Assembly: GCF_004519545.1 (NCBI RefSeq)
Contig: NZ_SDKM01000005.1
Location: 1-59,436 of the forward strand
Direction: 5' to 3'
Length of the DNA stretch: 59,436 bases
From: Nocardioides guangzhouensis
Lineage (GTDB): Bacteria; Actinomycetota; Actinomycetes; Propionibacteriales; Nocardioidaceae
Below the pieces are notes generated by a model, which worked only from the letters and a program-made list of their open reading frames with translations, was not told where the DNA came from and did no database searches. Made by a program: the position numbers and the translations under genes. This document shows positions 1 through 7,508 of this stretch, piece by piece (the first letter of the stretch is position 1; every line of letters begins with the position of its first letter).

Positions 1-31
1 CTCGCTGGCGCTCGCTCCTCAACCACCGAGG
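1..31 (-). repeat. dispersed GGTGGTTGAGGAG repeat, copy 1 (inside hyuA)
   Basis: Reverse complement of the family core: on the minus strand it reads GGTGGTTGAGGAGCGAGCGC followed by CAGCGAG. The element is cut by the window edge. It lies in frame inside hyuA. Other copies in this window are at 246-282, 16843-16880, 16899-16938, 17581-17620 and 44671-44708. Confidence 0.7.
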
Positions 32-237
32 AAACGGCGACGCGGCCGGTCTGCTTCGACGCGGGCGACGGGTACGTCGAGACCCCGGTCCTGTGGCGAC
101 CGGACCTGACCGCCGGCACCACCCTGACCGGCCCGGTGATCCTCGAGGAGTTCGGCTCGACGGTCCCGATCCACCCGGGCTTCACCGCCCGCGTCGACGA
201 CTACCGCAACGTGATCGTGGAGAGGACGGACGCATGA
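1..237 (+). CDS. hyuA: N-methylhydantoinase A / 5-oxoprolinase subunit A, 3' end only
   Basis: An open frame enters from the left edge and ends at TGA 235-237. It reads ...TRPVCFDAGDGYVETPVL..LTGPVILEEFGSTVPIHPGF..., which fits the C-terminal end of the HyuA family (TGPAIVEE..STTVVPPG in relatives). The stop overlaps the ATG of hyuB (ATGA), so the two are translationally coupled subunits of an ATP-dependent cyclic-amide hydrolase. The first ten visible codons (LAGARSSTTE) are encoded by an inverted copy of a dispersed repeat, just before the conserved TRPVCFD segment, which looks like a repeat insertion tolerated in a linker. Only about 78 residues are present, so substrate cannot be judged. 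Confidence 0.85.
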   Translation, partial: LAGARSSTTEETATRPVCFDAGDGYVETPVLWRPDLTAGTTLTGPVILEEFGSTVPIHPGFTARVDDYRNVIVERTDA

Positions 238-2198
238 GCGGCCGCGTGGTTCCTGAGGAGCGAGTGCAGCGAGCGTCTCGAAGGGCGCCCACCCAGTTCC
301 CCTTCGGCTCGCTGACCGGCGACGCCGGCGCGAGCGCCGACCCGGTGCTGGTCGAGATCGTCCAGGGCAGCCTGGCCAGCGTCGAGATGGAGGTCGAGAC
401 CGCGATCGCGCGCACCAGCCGCAGCCCGATGATCCGCGATGCGCACGACTTCCGGGCCGGCATCCACGACCGGCTGCTGCGCAAGCTCACCGGCCGGTCC
501 TACTCCGCGCTCGTGCACCCGGTCGCCCGCGACTTCCCGATCGAGGAGATGCAGGAGGGCGACGTCTTCTTCCACAACGACGTCTACCGCTCCGAGGGCG
601 GCATCGGCCACCTCCCGGACCTCTGCGTCACCGTGCCGGTCTTCTCCGGCCCGGCCGACCAGCGCCGGGTGGTCGCGTTCGTCCAGGCGTTCGGCCACCA
701 CGACGACATCGGCGGCGCGGTCCCCGGCTCGATGCCGAGCCACGCGACCAGTGTCTTCGAGGAGGGTCTGATGGTCCCCCCGATCAAGCTGTGGGACCGC
801 GGCGTGCCGAACCGGTCCGCGCTGGCGATCATGACCCGCAACTCGCGGATGCCGGAGTCGCTGGCCGCCGACCTCGACGCCGAGTGCTCGGCCTGCCTCA
901 TGGGCGCGCGCCGGCTCGGCGAGCTCTTCGACCGGTACGGCGTCGAGACCGTCGAGTCCTGCTTCGACGCGATCATCGACCGCACCACCACGACGTACCG
1001 CCGCGAGATCCTGTCCAAGATCCCGGTCGGCTCGTGGACCTGGGAGGACTACGCCGAGCACGACGGCGTCGACGACCCGAAGCTGCACACCCAGCGGATC
1101 ACGCTGACCCGCACTGCGGAGGACGACCCCGAGGGCGAGCGCCTGATCCTCGACTTCGACGGCACCAGCGCCCAGGCCAAGGGGCCGATCAACCACTGTG
1201 GCGACTACTCCGACGGCGTCTTCCTCAAGAAGTGGCTGGCGCCGATCCTGCGCAACCTCGCCGACACCCCCGAGCGGATGGCGGAGCTCGACGTGAACGA
1301 GGGCATCGTGCCGCTGATCGAGATGCGGTTCCCCGAGCCGGGCACGCTGCTGACGCCGGTCTTCCCAGCGCCGACCAACGCCCGCACGTTCGTGATCCTG
1401 CGGCTGCTCGGGGTGCTCGCCGGTGTGGTCGCGAAGGCGGTCGACGGGCGGATGCCGGCCGACCAGGAGACGATCCGCTACACCGGCGTCTACGGCGAGG
1501 ACCGCGAGGGCCGCCCGTACCTCATGCGCGAGGTGCTCGGCGGCGGCTCCGGCGGCCGCTACTACGCCGACGGCGAGGACACCATCCACGTGGTGCCCGA
1601 CAGCCGCAACCTGCCGACCGAGTTCACCGAGTCGCGGTTCCCCTTCCTGGTCGAGTCGCTGTCGCTGGCGGTGGACTCCGGGGGAGCGGGCCGGTTCCGC
1701 GGCGGCCTCGGCTACGAGAAGCACATCCGGATGCTCAAGGACGGCCACTTCATGTCGATCGCCGACCGGTCGATCCTGGCCTGCTGGGGCGTCAAGGGCG
1801 GCCAGGCCGGCAAGCCGTTCCAGGTCACCATCGACCCGGGCGGGCCGAACGAGCGCGAGGTCGACGCCCTCGCCGACGCCGAGCCGGTGACCGCCGGTGA
1901 GGTGATCCGGATCCGTACGACGGGTGGCGGCGGCTGGGGCGACCCGCTGGTCCGCGACCCGGAGCTGGTGGTCCGGGACGTGGTGTGGCGGAAGGTGTCG
2001 CCGGAGGCGGCGCTGGCCGACTACGGCGTGGTGCTGACCGGCTCGCTCGACGACGACTCGCTGGGCTTCGACGCCGACGCGACCCGCTCCGAGCGGGCCT
2101 CGCGGCCGGCCCCGTCCGATGCATTCTTCGACCGCGGTCCGGGCTACGCACGACTGGCCGACGGCGCTCCCCACGCCGAGGTCGACCTGGTCTCGTGA
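234..2198 (+). CDS. hyuB: N-methylhydantoinase B / 5-oxoprolinase subunit B
   Basis: 654 residues, start ATG 234 overlapping the hyuA stop. The body from about residue 32 (DPVLVEIVQGSLASVEMEVE) matches the hydantoinase B / acetophenone carboxylase alpha-type family, including RDAHDFRAGI, FFHNDVYRSEGGIGHLPDL, FGHHDDIGG and the glycine-rich GGGSGGRYY and GGLGYEKHIR segments. With HyuA it should open cyclic imides or amides (hydantoin, 5-oxoproline or similar) using ATP. Family members usually begin close to the DPV motif; here residues 4-17 (RVVPEERVQRASRR) come from a dispersed repeat, so the N-terminus is extended by repeat DNA. Its stop overlaps the GTG of the next gene. Family assignment is firm, substrate unknown. 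Confidence 0.9.
   Translation: MSGRVVPEERVQRASRRAPTQFPFGSLTGDAGASADPVLVEIVQGSLASVEMEVETAIARTSRSPMIRDAHDFRAGIHDRLLRKLTGRSYSALVHPVARDFPIEEMQEGDVFFHNDVYRSEGGIGHLPDLCVTVPVFSGPADQRRVVAFVQAFGHHDDIGGAVPGSMPSHATSVFEEGLMVPPIKLWDRGVPNRSALAIMTRNSRMPESLAADLDAECSACLMGARRLGELFDRYGVETVESCFDAIIDRTTTTYRREILSKIPVGSWTWEDYAEHDGVDDPKLHTQRITLTRTAEDDPEGERLILDFDGTSAQAKGPINHCGDYSDGVFLKKWLAPILRNLADTPERMAELDVNEGIVPLIEMRFPEPGTLLTPVFPAPTNARTFVILRLLGVLAGVVAKAVDGRMPADQETIRYTGVYGEDREGRPYLMREVLGGGSGGRYYADGEDTIHVVPDSRNLPTEFTESRFPFLVESLSLAVDSGGAGRFRGGLGYEKHIRMLKDGHFMSIADRSILACWGVKGGQAGKPFQVTIDPGGPNEREVDALADAEPVTAGEVIRIRTTGGGGWGDPLVRDPELVVRDVVWRKVSPEAALADYGVVLTGSLDDDSLGFDADATRSERASRPAPSDAFFDRGPGYARLADGAPHAEVDLVS
246..282 (+). 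repeat. dispersed GGTTGAGGAG repeat, copy 2 (inside hyuB)
   Basis: Reads GTGGTTCCTGAGGAGCGAG then TGCAGCGAGCGTCTCGAA, a slightly diverged full-length copy of the family (GTGGTTGAGGAG - CGAGCGCAGCGAG - CGTCTCGAA). It is in frame with hyuB and supplies codons 5-16. Copy 1 sits about 200 bp upstream in the opposite orientation, so one operon junction carries two copies. Confidence 0.7.
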
Positions 2199-2899
2199 GG
2201 ACCGCGGTCCTCGGCGGGACCGGCAAGACCGGCCGGGCCGTGGCTGCGGCGTTGGAGCGGCGGGGCCACGAGGTGGTCCCGCTCGGGCGGGCGGCGTGGG
2301 CGGACCTGCCGGCCGCGCTGGTCGGCTGCGAGGCGGCGTACCTCGTCGCGCCGAACATGCACCCCGACGAATCCGGCTACGCCCGCACCGCGGTCTCCGC
2401 GCTCCGGGCGACAGGGGTGCCGCGGGTGGCGCTGCACTCGGTGGTCGCGCCGTACGCCCCGGCGATGCCGCACCACCTCGGGAAGGCGGCCGCGGAGGAC
2501 GTCGTACGCCGGTCGGGGCTGGCGTGGACGGTCCTCCAGCCGGGCGCCTACCTGCAGAACCTCGACCTCTCCCGGACCGTCCGGATCGCCTACCGCGCGG
2601 ACGCGCCGTTCGGGTTCGCGGACCTCGCCGACGTCGCGGAGGCAGCCGCGGTGGTGCTGACCGAGCCGGGGCACGAGGGCGCGACGTACGAGCTCGCCAG
2701 CCGGCGGGCCACTGTCGCCGACCTGGCCGCCGAGGCCGGGGTCGACGTCGAGGTGGTCAGCCCGGCGCGCTGGGCGGCCACCGACGGCGCCGCCCTCGAC
2801 GCGCGGGTGCGCGACTGGCTGCTCGCGATGTTCGCCTACTACGACGCCCACGGCCTGCCCGCCGGCACCCTCCCGCTGCGCACCCTGCTCGGCCGCTGA
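2195..2899 (+). CDS. NmrA-like / NAD(P)H-binding short-chain family protein
   Basis: 234 residues from GTG 2195, which overlaps the hyuB stop. The N-terminus MRTAVLGGTGKTGRAVAAAL carries the GGTGKTG dinucleotide-binding loop of atypical SDR/NmrA proteins. The later segments LGKAAAEDVVRRSGLAWTVL and QPGAYLQNL are the usual family pattern (K-x3-E-x3-SGL-WT-LRP-x-YMQN). Such proteins are NAD(P)H-dependent reductases or redox-sensing regulators. Coupling to hyuAB suggests co-expression, but no catalytic role in that pathway can be deduced. A 70-bp palindromic element follows 20 bp after the stop. Confidence 0.8.
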   Translation: MRTAVLGGTGKTGRAVAAALERRGHEVVPLGRAAWADLPAALVGCEAAYLVAPNMHPDESGYARTAVSALRATGVPRVALHSVVAPYAPAMPHHLGKAAAEDVVRRSGLAWTVLQPGAYLQNLDLSRTVRIAYRADAPFGFADLADVAEAAAVVLTEPGHEGATYELASRRATVADLAAEAGVDVEVVSPARWAATDGAALDARVRDWLLAMFAYYDAHGLPAGTLPLRTLLGR

Positions 2900-2918
2900 C
2901 AACCGACCCCGCTCCCGC

Positions 2919-2988
2919 TGTAACGCGGTGTTCGTGTCGGTTAGCACGTGTTCGAACCCGCACTAAGTGACAGGAACACCGCGTTACA
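2919..2988. repeat. 70-bp palindromic element, copy 1
   Basis: Exactly 70 bp with TGTAACGCGGTGTTC at the left end, GAACACCGCGTTACA at the right end and TTCGAA near the centre. The outer 15 bp are perfectly inverted; the inner arms differ (GTCGGTTAGCACGTG against the complement GTCACTTAGTGCGGG). Copy 2 carries the same two arm types in swapped order. The element could also terminate transcription from the upstream gene. Confidence 0.85.
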
Positions 2989-3052
2989 AGCGACGCGGCG
3001 CGTCGACATCCCGGGGTGGCGGCGGTACGACGTCCGGTGTGACGATCGGGCC

Positions 3053-3472
3053 ATGAGGTTCGAGGACTCGATCGCGATCGCGGCGCCGGCCGCGACGGTG
3101 TGGGCGGTCTACAGCGACGTCGAGCGCTGGCCGGAGTGGACCGAGTCGGTCACCTCGGTGGAGCTGCTCGACCCGGGTCCGCTGCGGATCGGGTCCCGCG
3201 CCCGGATCCGGCAGCCGCGGCTCCCGGTGGCGGAGTGGACGGTCACCGACATCGACGAGGGCCGCTCGTTCACCTGGGTCGCCCGCGGCCCCGGCGTGCG
3301 CTCGACCGGCACGCACGTGGTCGAGCCGGACGGCGACGGCGCCCGGGCCACCGCGATCCTGGACCAGGGCGGCCCGCTCGGCCCGGTGGTCGGATTCCTG
3401 ACCAGGGGCCTGACCAGGCGCTACCTGGCGATGGAAGCGGCCGGGCTCAAGGCGCGGGCGGAGCGGGGCTGA
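3053..3472 (+). CDS. SRPBCC (START/polyketide-cyclase fold) family protein
   Basis: 139 residues. ATG 3053 is chosen rather than an upstream GTG at 2948, because the latter lies inside the 70-bp repeat. The pattern FEDSIAIAAPAATVWAVYSD, VERWPEWTESV, then a Gly-Ser-Arg turn and WTVTDIDEGRSFTW is typical of the polyketide cyclase/dehydrase and lipid transport superfamily, which forms a helix-grip ligand pocket. The ligand is unknown. The gene is alone between two 70-bp palindromic elements in opposite orientation, beginning 65 bp after one and ending 4 bp before the other, so it looks like a cassette bounded by the repeats. Confidence 0.85.
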   Translation: MRFEDSIAIAAPAATVWAVYSDVERWPEWTESVTSVELLDPGPLRIGSRARIRQPRLPVAEWTVTDIDEGRSFTWVARGPGVRSTGTHVVEPDGDGARATAILDQGGPLGPVVGFLTRGLTRRYLAMEAAGLKARAERG

Positions 3473-3475
3473 ACC

Positions 3476-3545
3476 TGTAACGCGGTGTTCTTGTCACTTA
3501 GTGAGGGTTCGAACACGTACTAACCGACACGAACACCGCGTTACA
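3476..3545. repeat. 70-bp palindromic element, copy 2
   Basis: 70 bp with the same 15-bp inverted ends. The inner left arm GTCACTTAGTGAGGG and right arm (complement GTCGGTTAGTACGTG) are the reverse of copy 1, so the two copies are inverted relative to each other around the SRPBCC gene. It lies between convergent genes ending at 3472 and 3564 and may act as a bidirectional terminator. Confidence 0.85.
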
Positions 3546-3563
3546 GCTGGGCGGCGGGTCGGT

Positions 3564-4217
3564 TCAGGGCTCGATCAGCCCGGCGCGGACGGCGTACCGG
3601 GTCAGCTCGGTCCGGTCCCGCATGCCGAGCTTGGCGAGGATGTTGGCCCGGTGCCGCTCGACGGTCTTCACCGCAATCGTGAGGTCCTGCGCGATCTCCT
3701 TCGACGACCGGCCCTCGGCGATCAGCTTGATCACCTCGTCCTCGCGCGCGGTCAGCACCGACGTCGGCACCCGCTCACCGCGGCGCAGCCGGTCGAGGTA
3801 GTCGCGCACCAGCGTGCTGACCGCGTTCGGGTAGAGGAACGTCTCGCCGCGCATCGCCGCCCGGCAGGCCGCGACCAGGTCCTCGTCGGCGACCGACTTG
3901 AGGACGTAGCCACAGGCGCCGGCCTTGAGCGCCCCGAAGAAGTACTGCTCGTTGTCGTGCATCGACAGCATCAGGATCCGCGGCGGGTTCCGCCGCCGGG
4001 CGACCTCGGCCGCGGCCTGCAGGCCGGTCATCCGCGGCATCGCGATGTCGAGGATCGCCAGGTCCACCTCCGTCTCGCGCACCCGCTGCACCGCCTCGGC
4101 ACCGTCGCCGGCCTCCGCGACCACGGTGAGGTCGGGCTCCTGCTCCAGGATCAGGCGTACGCCGCGGCGCACCAGCGCGTGGTCGTCGGCCAGCAGGATC
4201 CGGATCGGCGTGGTCAC
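3564..4217 (-). CDS. NarL/FixJ-type response regulator
   Basis: 217 residues from GTG 4217. The receiver domain (about 1-120) has the acidic pair D11-D12, the phospho-acceptor D57 (DLAILDIAMP) and the conserved Lys in the GYVLKS segment. The LuxR helix-turn-helix (about 150-215) includes LTAREDEVIKLIAEGRSSKE, IAQDL and KTVERHRANILAKLGMRDRT. It is a DNA-binding transcription regulator. Its start overlaps the stop of the histidine kinase by 4 nt (GTGA), so the pair is one operon. No target operator can be identified here. Confidence 0.93.
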   Translation of the reverse strand: MTTPIRILLADDHALVRRGVRLILEQEPDLTVVAEAGDGAEAVQRVRETEVDLAILDIAMPRMTGLQAAAEVARRRNPPRILMLSMHDNEQYFFGALKAGACGYVLKSVADEDLVAACRAAMRGETFLYPNAVSTLVRDYLDRLRRGERVPTSVLTAREDEVIKLIAEGRSSKEIAQDLTIAVKTVERHRANILAKLGMRDRTELTRYAVRAGLIEP

Positions 4218-5200
4218 CGCACCGTCCCGACCGCCGGCACCCGCAGCCGCACCGTGGTCCCGCGCCGGGGCTGGCTGGTGACGGTCAGCTCGGCGTCGAC
4301 CAGCGCCGCCCGCTCGCGCATGCCGAGCAGCCCGGACCCCTCGGTGAGCGGCGCGAACCCGCGGCCGTCGTCGCGGATCTCCAGCACCACCGCGGCGTCC
4401 TGCCGGGTCAGCGACAGCTCGACCGACCGGGGGTCGGCGTGCCGGGCCGCGTTGGTCAGCGCCTCCTGCGCCACCCGGTAGACCACCAGCTCCGCGTCGG
4501 GCGTCAGCGGCGGCAGCCCGGGCCCGAACGACCGCCGCACCGGCGCCGTGCTGTGCTGCGCGAAGTCGGTGGCCAGCGCGGCCAGGGCGCTGGTCAGGCC
4601 GAGGTCCTCCAGCACGCCCGGGCGGAGCCGCCGCGCCACCCGTCGTACGTCGTCCAGGCCGGTCCGCGCGCTCTCCCGGAGGAGGGCCAGCTCCTCGACC
4701 AGCTCGGCAGGCGCCCGGTCCTGCACCTGCCTGAGCCCGAGCAGCACCACGGTCAGGCTCTGCCCCACCTCGTCGTGCAGCTCCTGCGCGATCCGGTGCC
4801 GCTCCGCCTCCTGCGCGGCCAGCGCCTTCGCGTTGCCGGCCCGCTGCTCGGCCTCCAGCCGGTCGAGCAGCCGGTTCACCGCCCGGGCGATGCCGCGGAC
4901 CGGCCCCGACCCCTCCTCGGGGAGGCTGCCCGGCTGCAGGTGGTCGACCTCCTCCAGCTCGCGGATCACCCGGTCCAGCGGCGCCAGGCTGCGACGGATC
5001 AGCAGCGCGTTCGTGACCAGCATGACCGCGAGCCCGACCGACACCACGGCCACCTCGGACAGCAGCGGCCGCGACGAGACGCTCGCCGGCGACAGCACCA
5101 GCACGAGCGTGCCGACCAGGAAGACCGCCCCGTTGATGAGGCAGATCTTCCAGTAGAGGGGCAGGTCAGCGGGCACGCGCACGCCCACACCCTCACCCAT
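4214..5200 (-). CDS. NarL-family membrane sensor histidine kinase
   Basis: 328 residues from ATG 5200. The open frame continues upstream to 5557 but that part reads as low-complexity shadow sequence overlapping the divergent gene. Two membrane segments (about 10-30 and 38-60) are separated by almost no periplasmic loop. A HAMP-like linker follows, then a HisKA_3 dimerisation domain with phospho-acceptor His near residue 141 (HRIAQELHDEVGQS) and an HATPase domain with EALTNAARHADP, DDGRGFAP and GLLGMRERA. It probably senses a membrane or cytoplasmic signal and phosphorylates the downstream regulator. It is divergent from the SPFH/antiporter operon with 95 bp between starts, so that operon is a plausible target; this is inference. 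Confidence 0.9.
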   Translation of the reverse strand: MGEGVGVRVPADLPLYWKICLINGAVFLVGTLVLVLSPASVSSRPLLSEVAVVSVGLAVMLVTNALLIRRSLAPLDRVIRELEEVDHLQPGSLPEEGSGPVRGIARAVNRLLDRLEAEQRAGNAKALAAQEAERHRIAQELHDEVGQSLTVVLLGLRQVQDRAPAELVEELALLRESARTGLDDVRRVARRLRPGVLEDLGLTSALAALATDFAQHSTAPVRRSFGPGLPPLTPDAELVVYRVAQEALTNAARHADPRSVELSLTRQDAAVVLEIRDDGRGFAPLTEGSGLLGMRERAALVDAELTVTSQPRRGTTVRLRVPAVGTVR

Positions 5201-5295
5201 CCCTCGCGCGCGTGTCCACGCGGACGGCCGGTGCGGCGTCGAGATGGGTGGCGGACCCCATTCAGGACGGGGCGAGCCTCGCGAAGACTCGAGGC

Positions 5296-6006
5296 ATGCC
5301 CGTTCTGCCGCCCGCCCCGGCGCTGCGCGACCCCACCGACGCAGCGCTGGGCGCGGGCGGACCAGAGGACGGCACGTGGGTGTTCTGGGCGGTGCTCCTG
5401 CTGCCCTCGCTCGCATTGCTGGTCGGGGTGTCGGTACGTCGCGTGGGGCGCGACGAGCTCGTCCTGGTGGTCCGGCGGGGGACGGTGGCCCGGTCCCGTG
5501 CGGCGGGCGTCGCCACCCGGCTCCCGGGGCTCGAGCGCTTCGTGCGCGTGCCGACACACCGTCAGGTCCTGCCGCTGGTCGTGCGCGGCCGGACCCGGGA
5601 CGGCATCGAGGTGCTGGCCCTGGCGGACCTCACCCTGGCGGTCGAGGGGGTCCCCGCCGGCACGCCGTACGTCGACCCGGCGACGGCTGCTGCCGCCGTC
5701 GCGGAGGACGTGCTCGCGGAAGCCGTCGGGGGGTTCGCCGTGGACACGCTGGTCGCCGCGCTCGGGGACCTCGAGGCCGGGCTGCCGGACGTCATCACCC
5801 GCAAGCTGACGTCGGGCAGTCGTGCCACCGGCCTGCTGGTCACCGAGGTCGAGGCCCAGCTCACTCCACGCCTGGCCCGTTGCCTGGGTGACGGACCGGA
5901 CGGGCGCCGCGACGGTCGGGCCGCCGACCCCGACCCGCTTCCGCACTGCGAGCCGGAGCGGGCGCCGGCACCCGAGCCCGCGCCCGGACCCGACGGGCGG
6001 CCGTGA
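5296..6006 (+). CDS. short SPFH/band-7-like membrane-anchored protein
   Basis: 236 residues. One transmembrane helix (about 26-43, WVFWAVLLLPSLALLVGVSV) is followed by the band-7 pattern: VRRVGRDELVLVVRRGTVAR, a furin-like GLERFVRVPTHRQVLPLVVR segment, GIEVLALADLTLAVEGVPAG and a conserved-length alpha/beta domain. The tail (about 205-236) is Pro/Ala/Glu-rich. SPFH proteins form membrane scaffolds that organise proteases or transporters. The stop overlaps the GTG of the antiporter gene, so the two are coupled. It is shorter than stomatins and lacks their long coiled coil. Domain call is fairly good, function inferred. Confidence 0.65.
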   Translation: MPVLPPAPALRDPTDAALGAGGPEDGTWVFWAVLLLPSLALLVGVSVRRVGRDELVLVVRRGTVARSRAAGVATRLPGLERFVRVPTHRQVLPLVVRGRTRDGIEVLALADLTLAVEGVPAGTPYVDPATAAAAVAEDVLAEAVGGFAVDTLVAALGDLEAGLPDVITRKLTSGSRATGLLVTEVEAQLTPRLARCLGDGPDGRRDGRAADPDPLPHCEPERAPAPEPAPGPDGRP

Positions 6007-7508
6007 CCCCCGAGGACCTCAACGTCGTGCTGCTCGCCACGACGGGCGTGCTGCTGGCCGCGGTGGCCGCGGTGCGCCTGCTCGCCGGTGCGGGGCTGCC
6101 GACCCTGCTGATCTACCTGGCGCTCGGTGTTGCCATCGGCGAGGCCGGGCTCGGGTTGGAGTTCGAGAGCGTCGACCTCACCCAGATCCTCGGCAGCGTC
6201 GCGCTCGCGATGATCCTCGCCGAGGGCGGGTTCACCACCGACCTGCGCGTCGTACGCCCGGTGGCGGCGCTGGCCGGCGTCCTGGCCACCTTCGGCGTCT
6301 TCCTGTCGGTCGCGATCACCGGCGGGCTGGTCTACCTGCTGCTCGACGTCGACGTGCGCACCGCGATCCTGCTGGGCGCGGTGGCGTCGTCGACGGACGC
6401 GGCCGCGGTGTTCGCAGTGCTGCGACGGCTGCCGGTACGCGGCCGGCTGCGGGCCGCGGTCGAGGCCGAGTCCGGCTTCAACGACCCGCCGGTGATCATC
6501 ATCGTCACCGTCGTCACCTCCAGCGCCTGGGCCGAGGCCGGGGTCGACGGGATGGCGAGCCAGATCGGCTACCAGCTCGCCGCCGGGGCGGTGCTCGGGC
6601 TGCTGGTGGCCAAGGCCGGGGAGAAGGTGCTGGCCCGCAGCGCGCTGCCGTCGTCGGGGCTCTACCCGCTGGCCACGCTGGCCATCGCGTTCCTCGCGTA
6701 CGCCGTCGCTGGCGTCGCCGGCGCCAGCCCGTTCCTCGCGATCTACGTGGCCGGCCTGGCGCTCGGCAACGCGGCGCTGCCGCACCGCGGCACCACCACC
6801 GGGTTCGTCGAGTCGATGGCCTGGCTCGCGCAGATCGGGCTGTTCATCCTGCTCGGCCTGCTGGCCAGCCCGTCCCGGCTCCCCGAGGCGCTGCCGACCG
6901 CGCTGGTGGTCGGGGCGGTGCTCACCTTCGTCGCCCGGCCGCTCTCGGTGGCGCTCTGCGCGACGCCGTTCCGGGTGCCGTGGCGCGAGCAGGCGTTCAT
7001 CAGCTGGGCCGGGCTGCGCGGCGCCGTGCCCATCGTGCTGGCCACCATCCCGATGGCGGTCGGCCTGCCCGGCGCGGACCGGATCTTCGACGTGGTCTTC
7101 CTGCTGGTCGTGATCTTCACGCTGGTCCAGGGCCCGACCCTGCCCTGGGCCGCCCGCCGCCTCGGCGTCTCCGAGGAGACCTCGCCCCGCGACGTACCCA
7201 TCGAGTCCGCGCCGCTCGAGGAGCTCGACGCCACCCTCATGCAGGTCACCGTCCCGGCCGAGTCGCGGCTCGCCGGCGTCGAGGTGGCCGAGCTCCGGCT
7301 GCCCCCCGGCGCCGGGGTGTCCCTCGTCCTGCGCGCCGGCGAGATCTTCGTGCCCGGCCCCACCACCGTCCTGCGCGCCGGCGACCACCTCCTGGTCGCG
7401 GCCGCGCGCGAGCACCGGCCCACGATCGAACGGCGCCTCCGCGCGGTCAGCGACTGCGGTCGCCTGGCCGGCTGGTACGCCGCCCTCCCGGGAGGAACCG
7501 CTCCGTGA
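6003..7508 (+). CDS. CPA1-type cation:proton antiporter with C-terminal TrkA-C domain
   Basis: 501 residues from GTG 6003 (4-nt overlap with the preceding stop). About 12 hydrophobic segments span residues 1-390. Segments ILLGAVASSTDAAAVFAVLR, VEAESGFNDPPVI and FISWAGLRGAVPIVLAT are the signature of potassium/proton and sodium/proton antiporters (NhaP2/CvrA group); the Asp of FND is the expected ion-coupling residue. A TrkA-C (RCK_C-like) regulatory domain occupies about 410-490 (LMQVTVPAESRLAGVEVAEL..DHLLVAAARE). It should exchange K+ or Na+ for H+ across the membrane. The stop overlaps the next GTG, giving a three-gene translationally coupled unit. Confidence 0.88.
   Translation: MTPEDLNVVLLATTGVLLAAVAAVRLLAGAGLPTLLIYLALGVAIGEAGLGLEFESVDLTQILGSVALAMILAEGGFTTDLRVVRPVAALAGVLATFGVFLSVAITGGLVYLLLDVDVRTAILLGAVASSTDAAAVFAVLRRLPVRGRLRAAVEAESGFNDPPVIIIVTVVTSSAWAEAGVDGMASQIGYQLAAGAVLGLLVAKAGEKVLARSALPSSGLYPLATLAIAFLAYAVAGVAGASPFLAIYVAGLALGNAALPHRGTTTGFVESMAWLAQIGLFILLGLLASPSRLPEALPTALVVGAVLTFVARPLSVALCATPFRVPWREQAFISWAGLRGAVPIVLATIPMAVGLPGADRIFDVVFLLVVIFTLVQGPTLPWAARRLGVSEETSPRDVPIESAPLEELDATLMQVTVPAESRLAGVEVAELRLPPGAGVSLVLRAGEIFVPGPTTVLRAGDHLLVAAAREHRPTIERRLRAVSDCGRLAGWYAALPGGTAP

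Noticed and set aside
201..2174. Long antisense frame over hyuB
   Set aside because: Composition is His/Arg/Gly/Val-rich shadow sequence with no recognisable motif, while the sense strand encodes a clear HyuB.
2948..3052. Longer N-terminus for the SRPBCC protein from GTG 2948
   Set aside because: Those codons lie largely in the 70-bp palindromic repeat and do not match the family; ATG 3053 gives the usual start.
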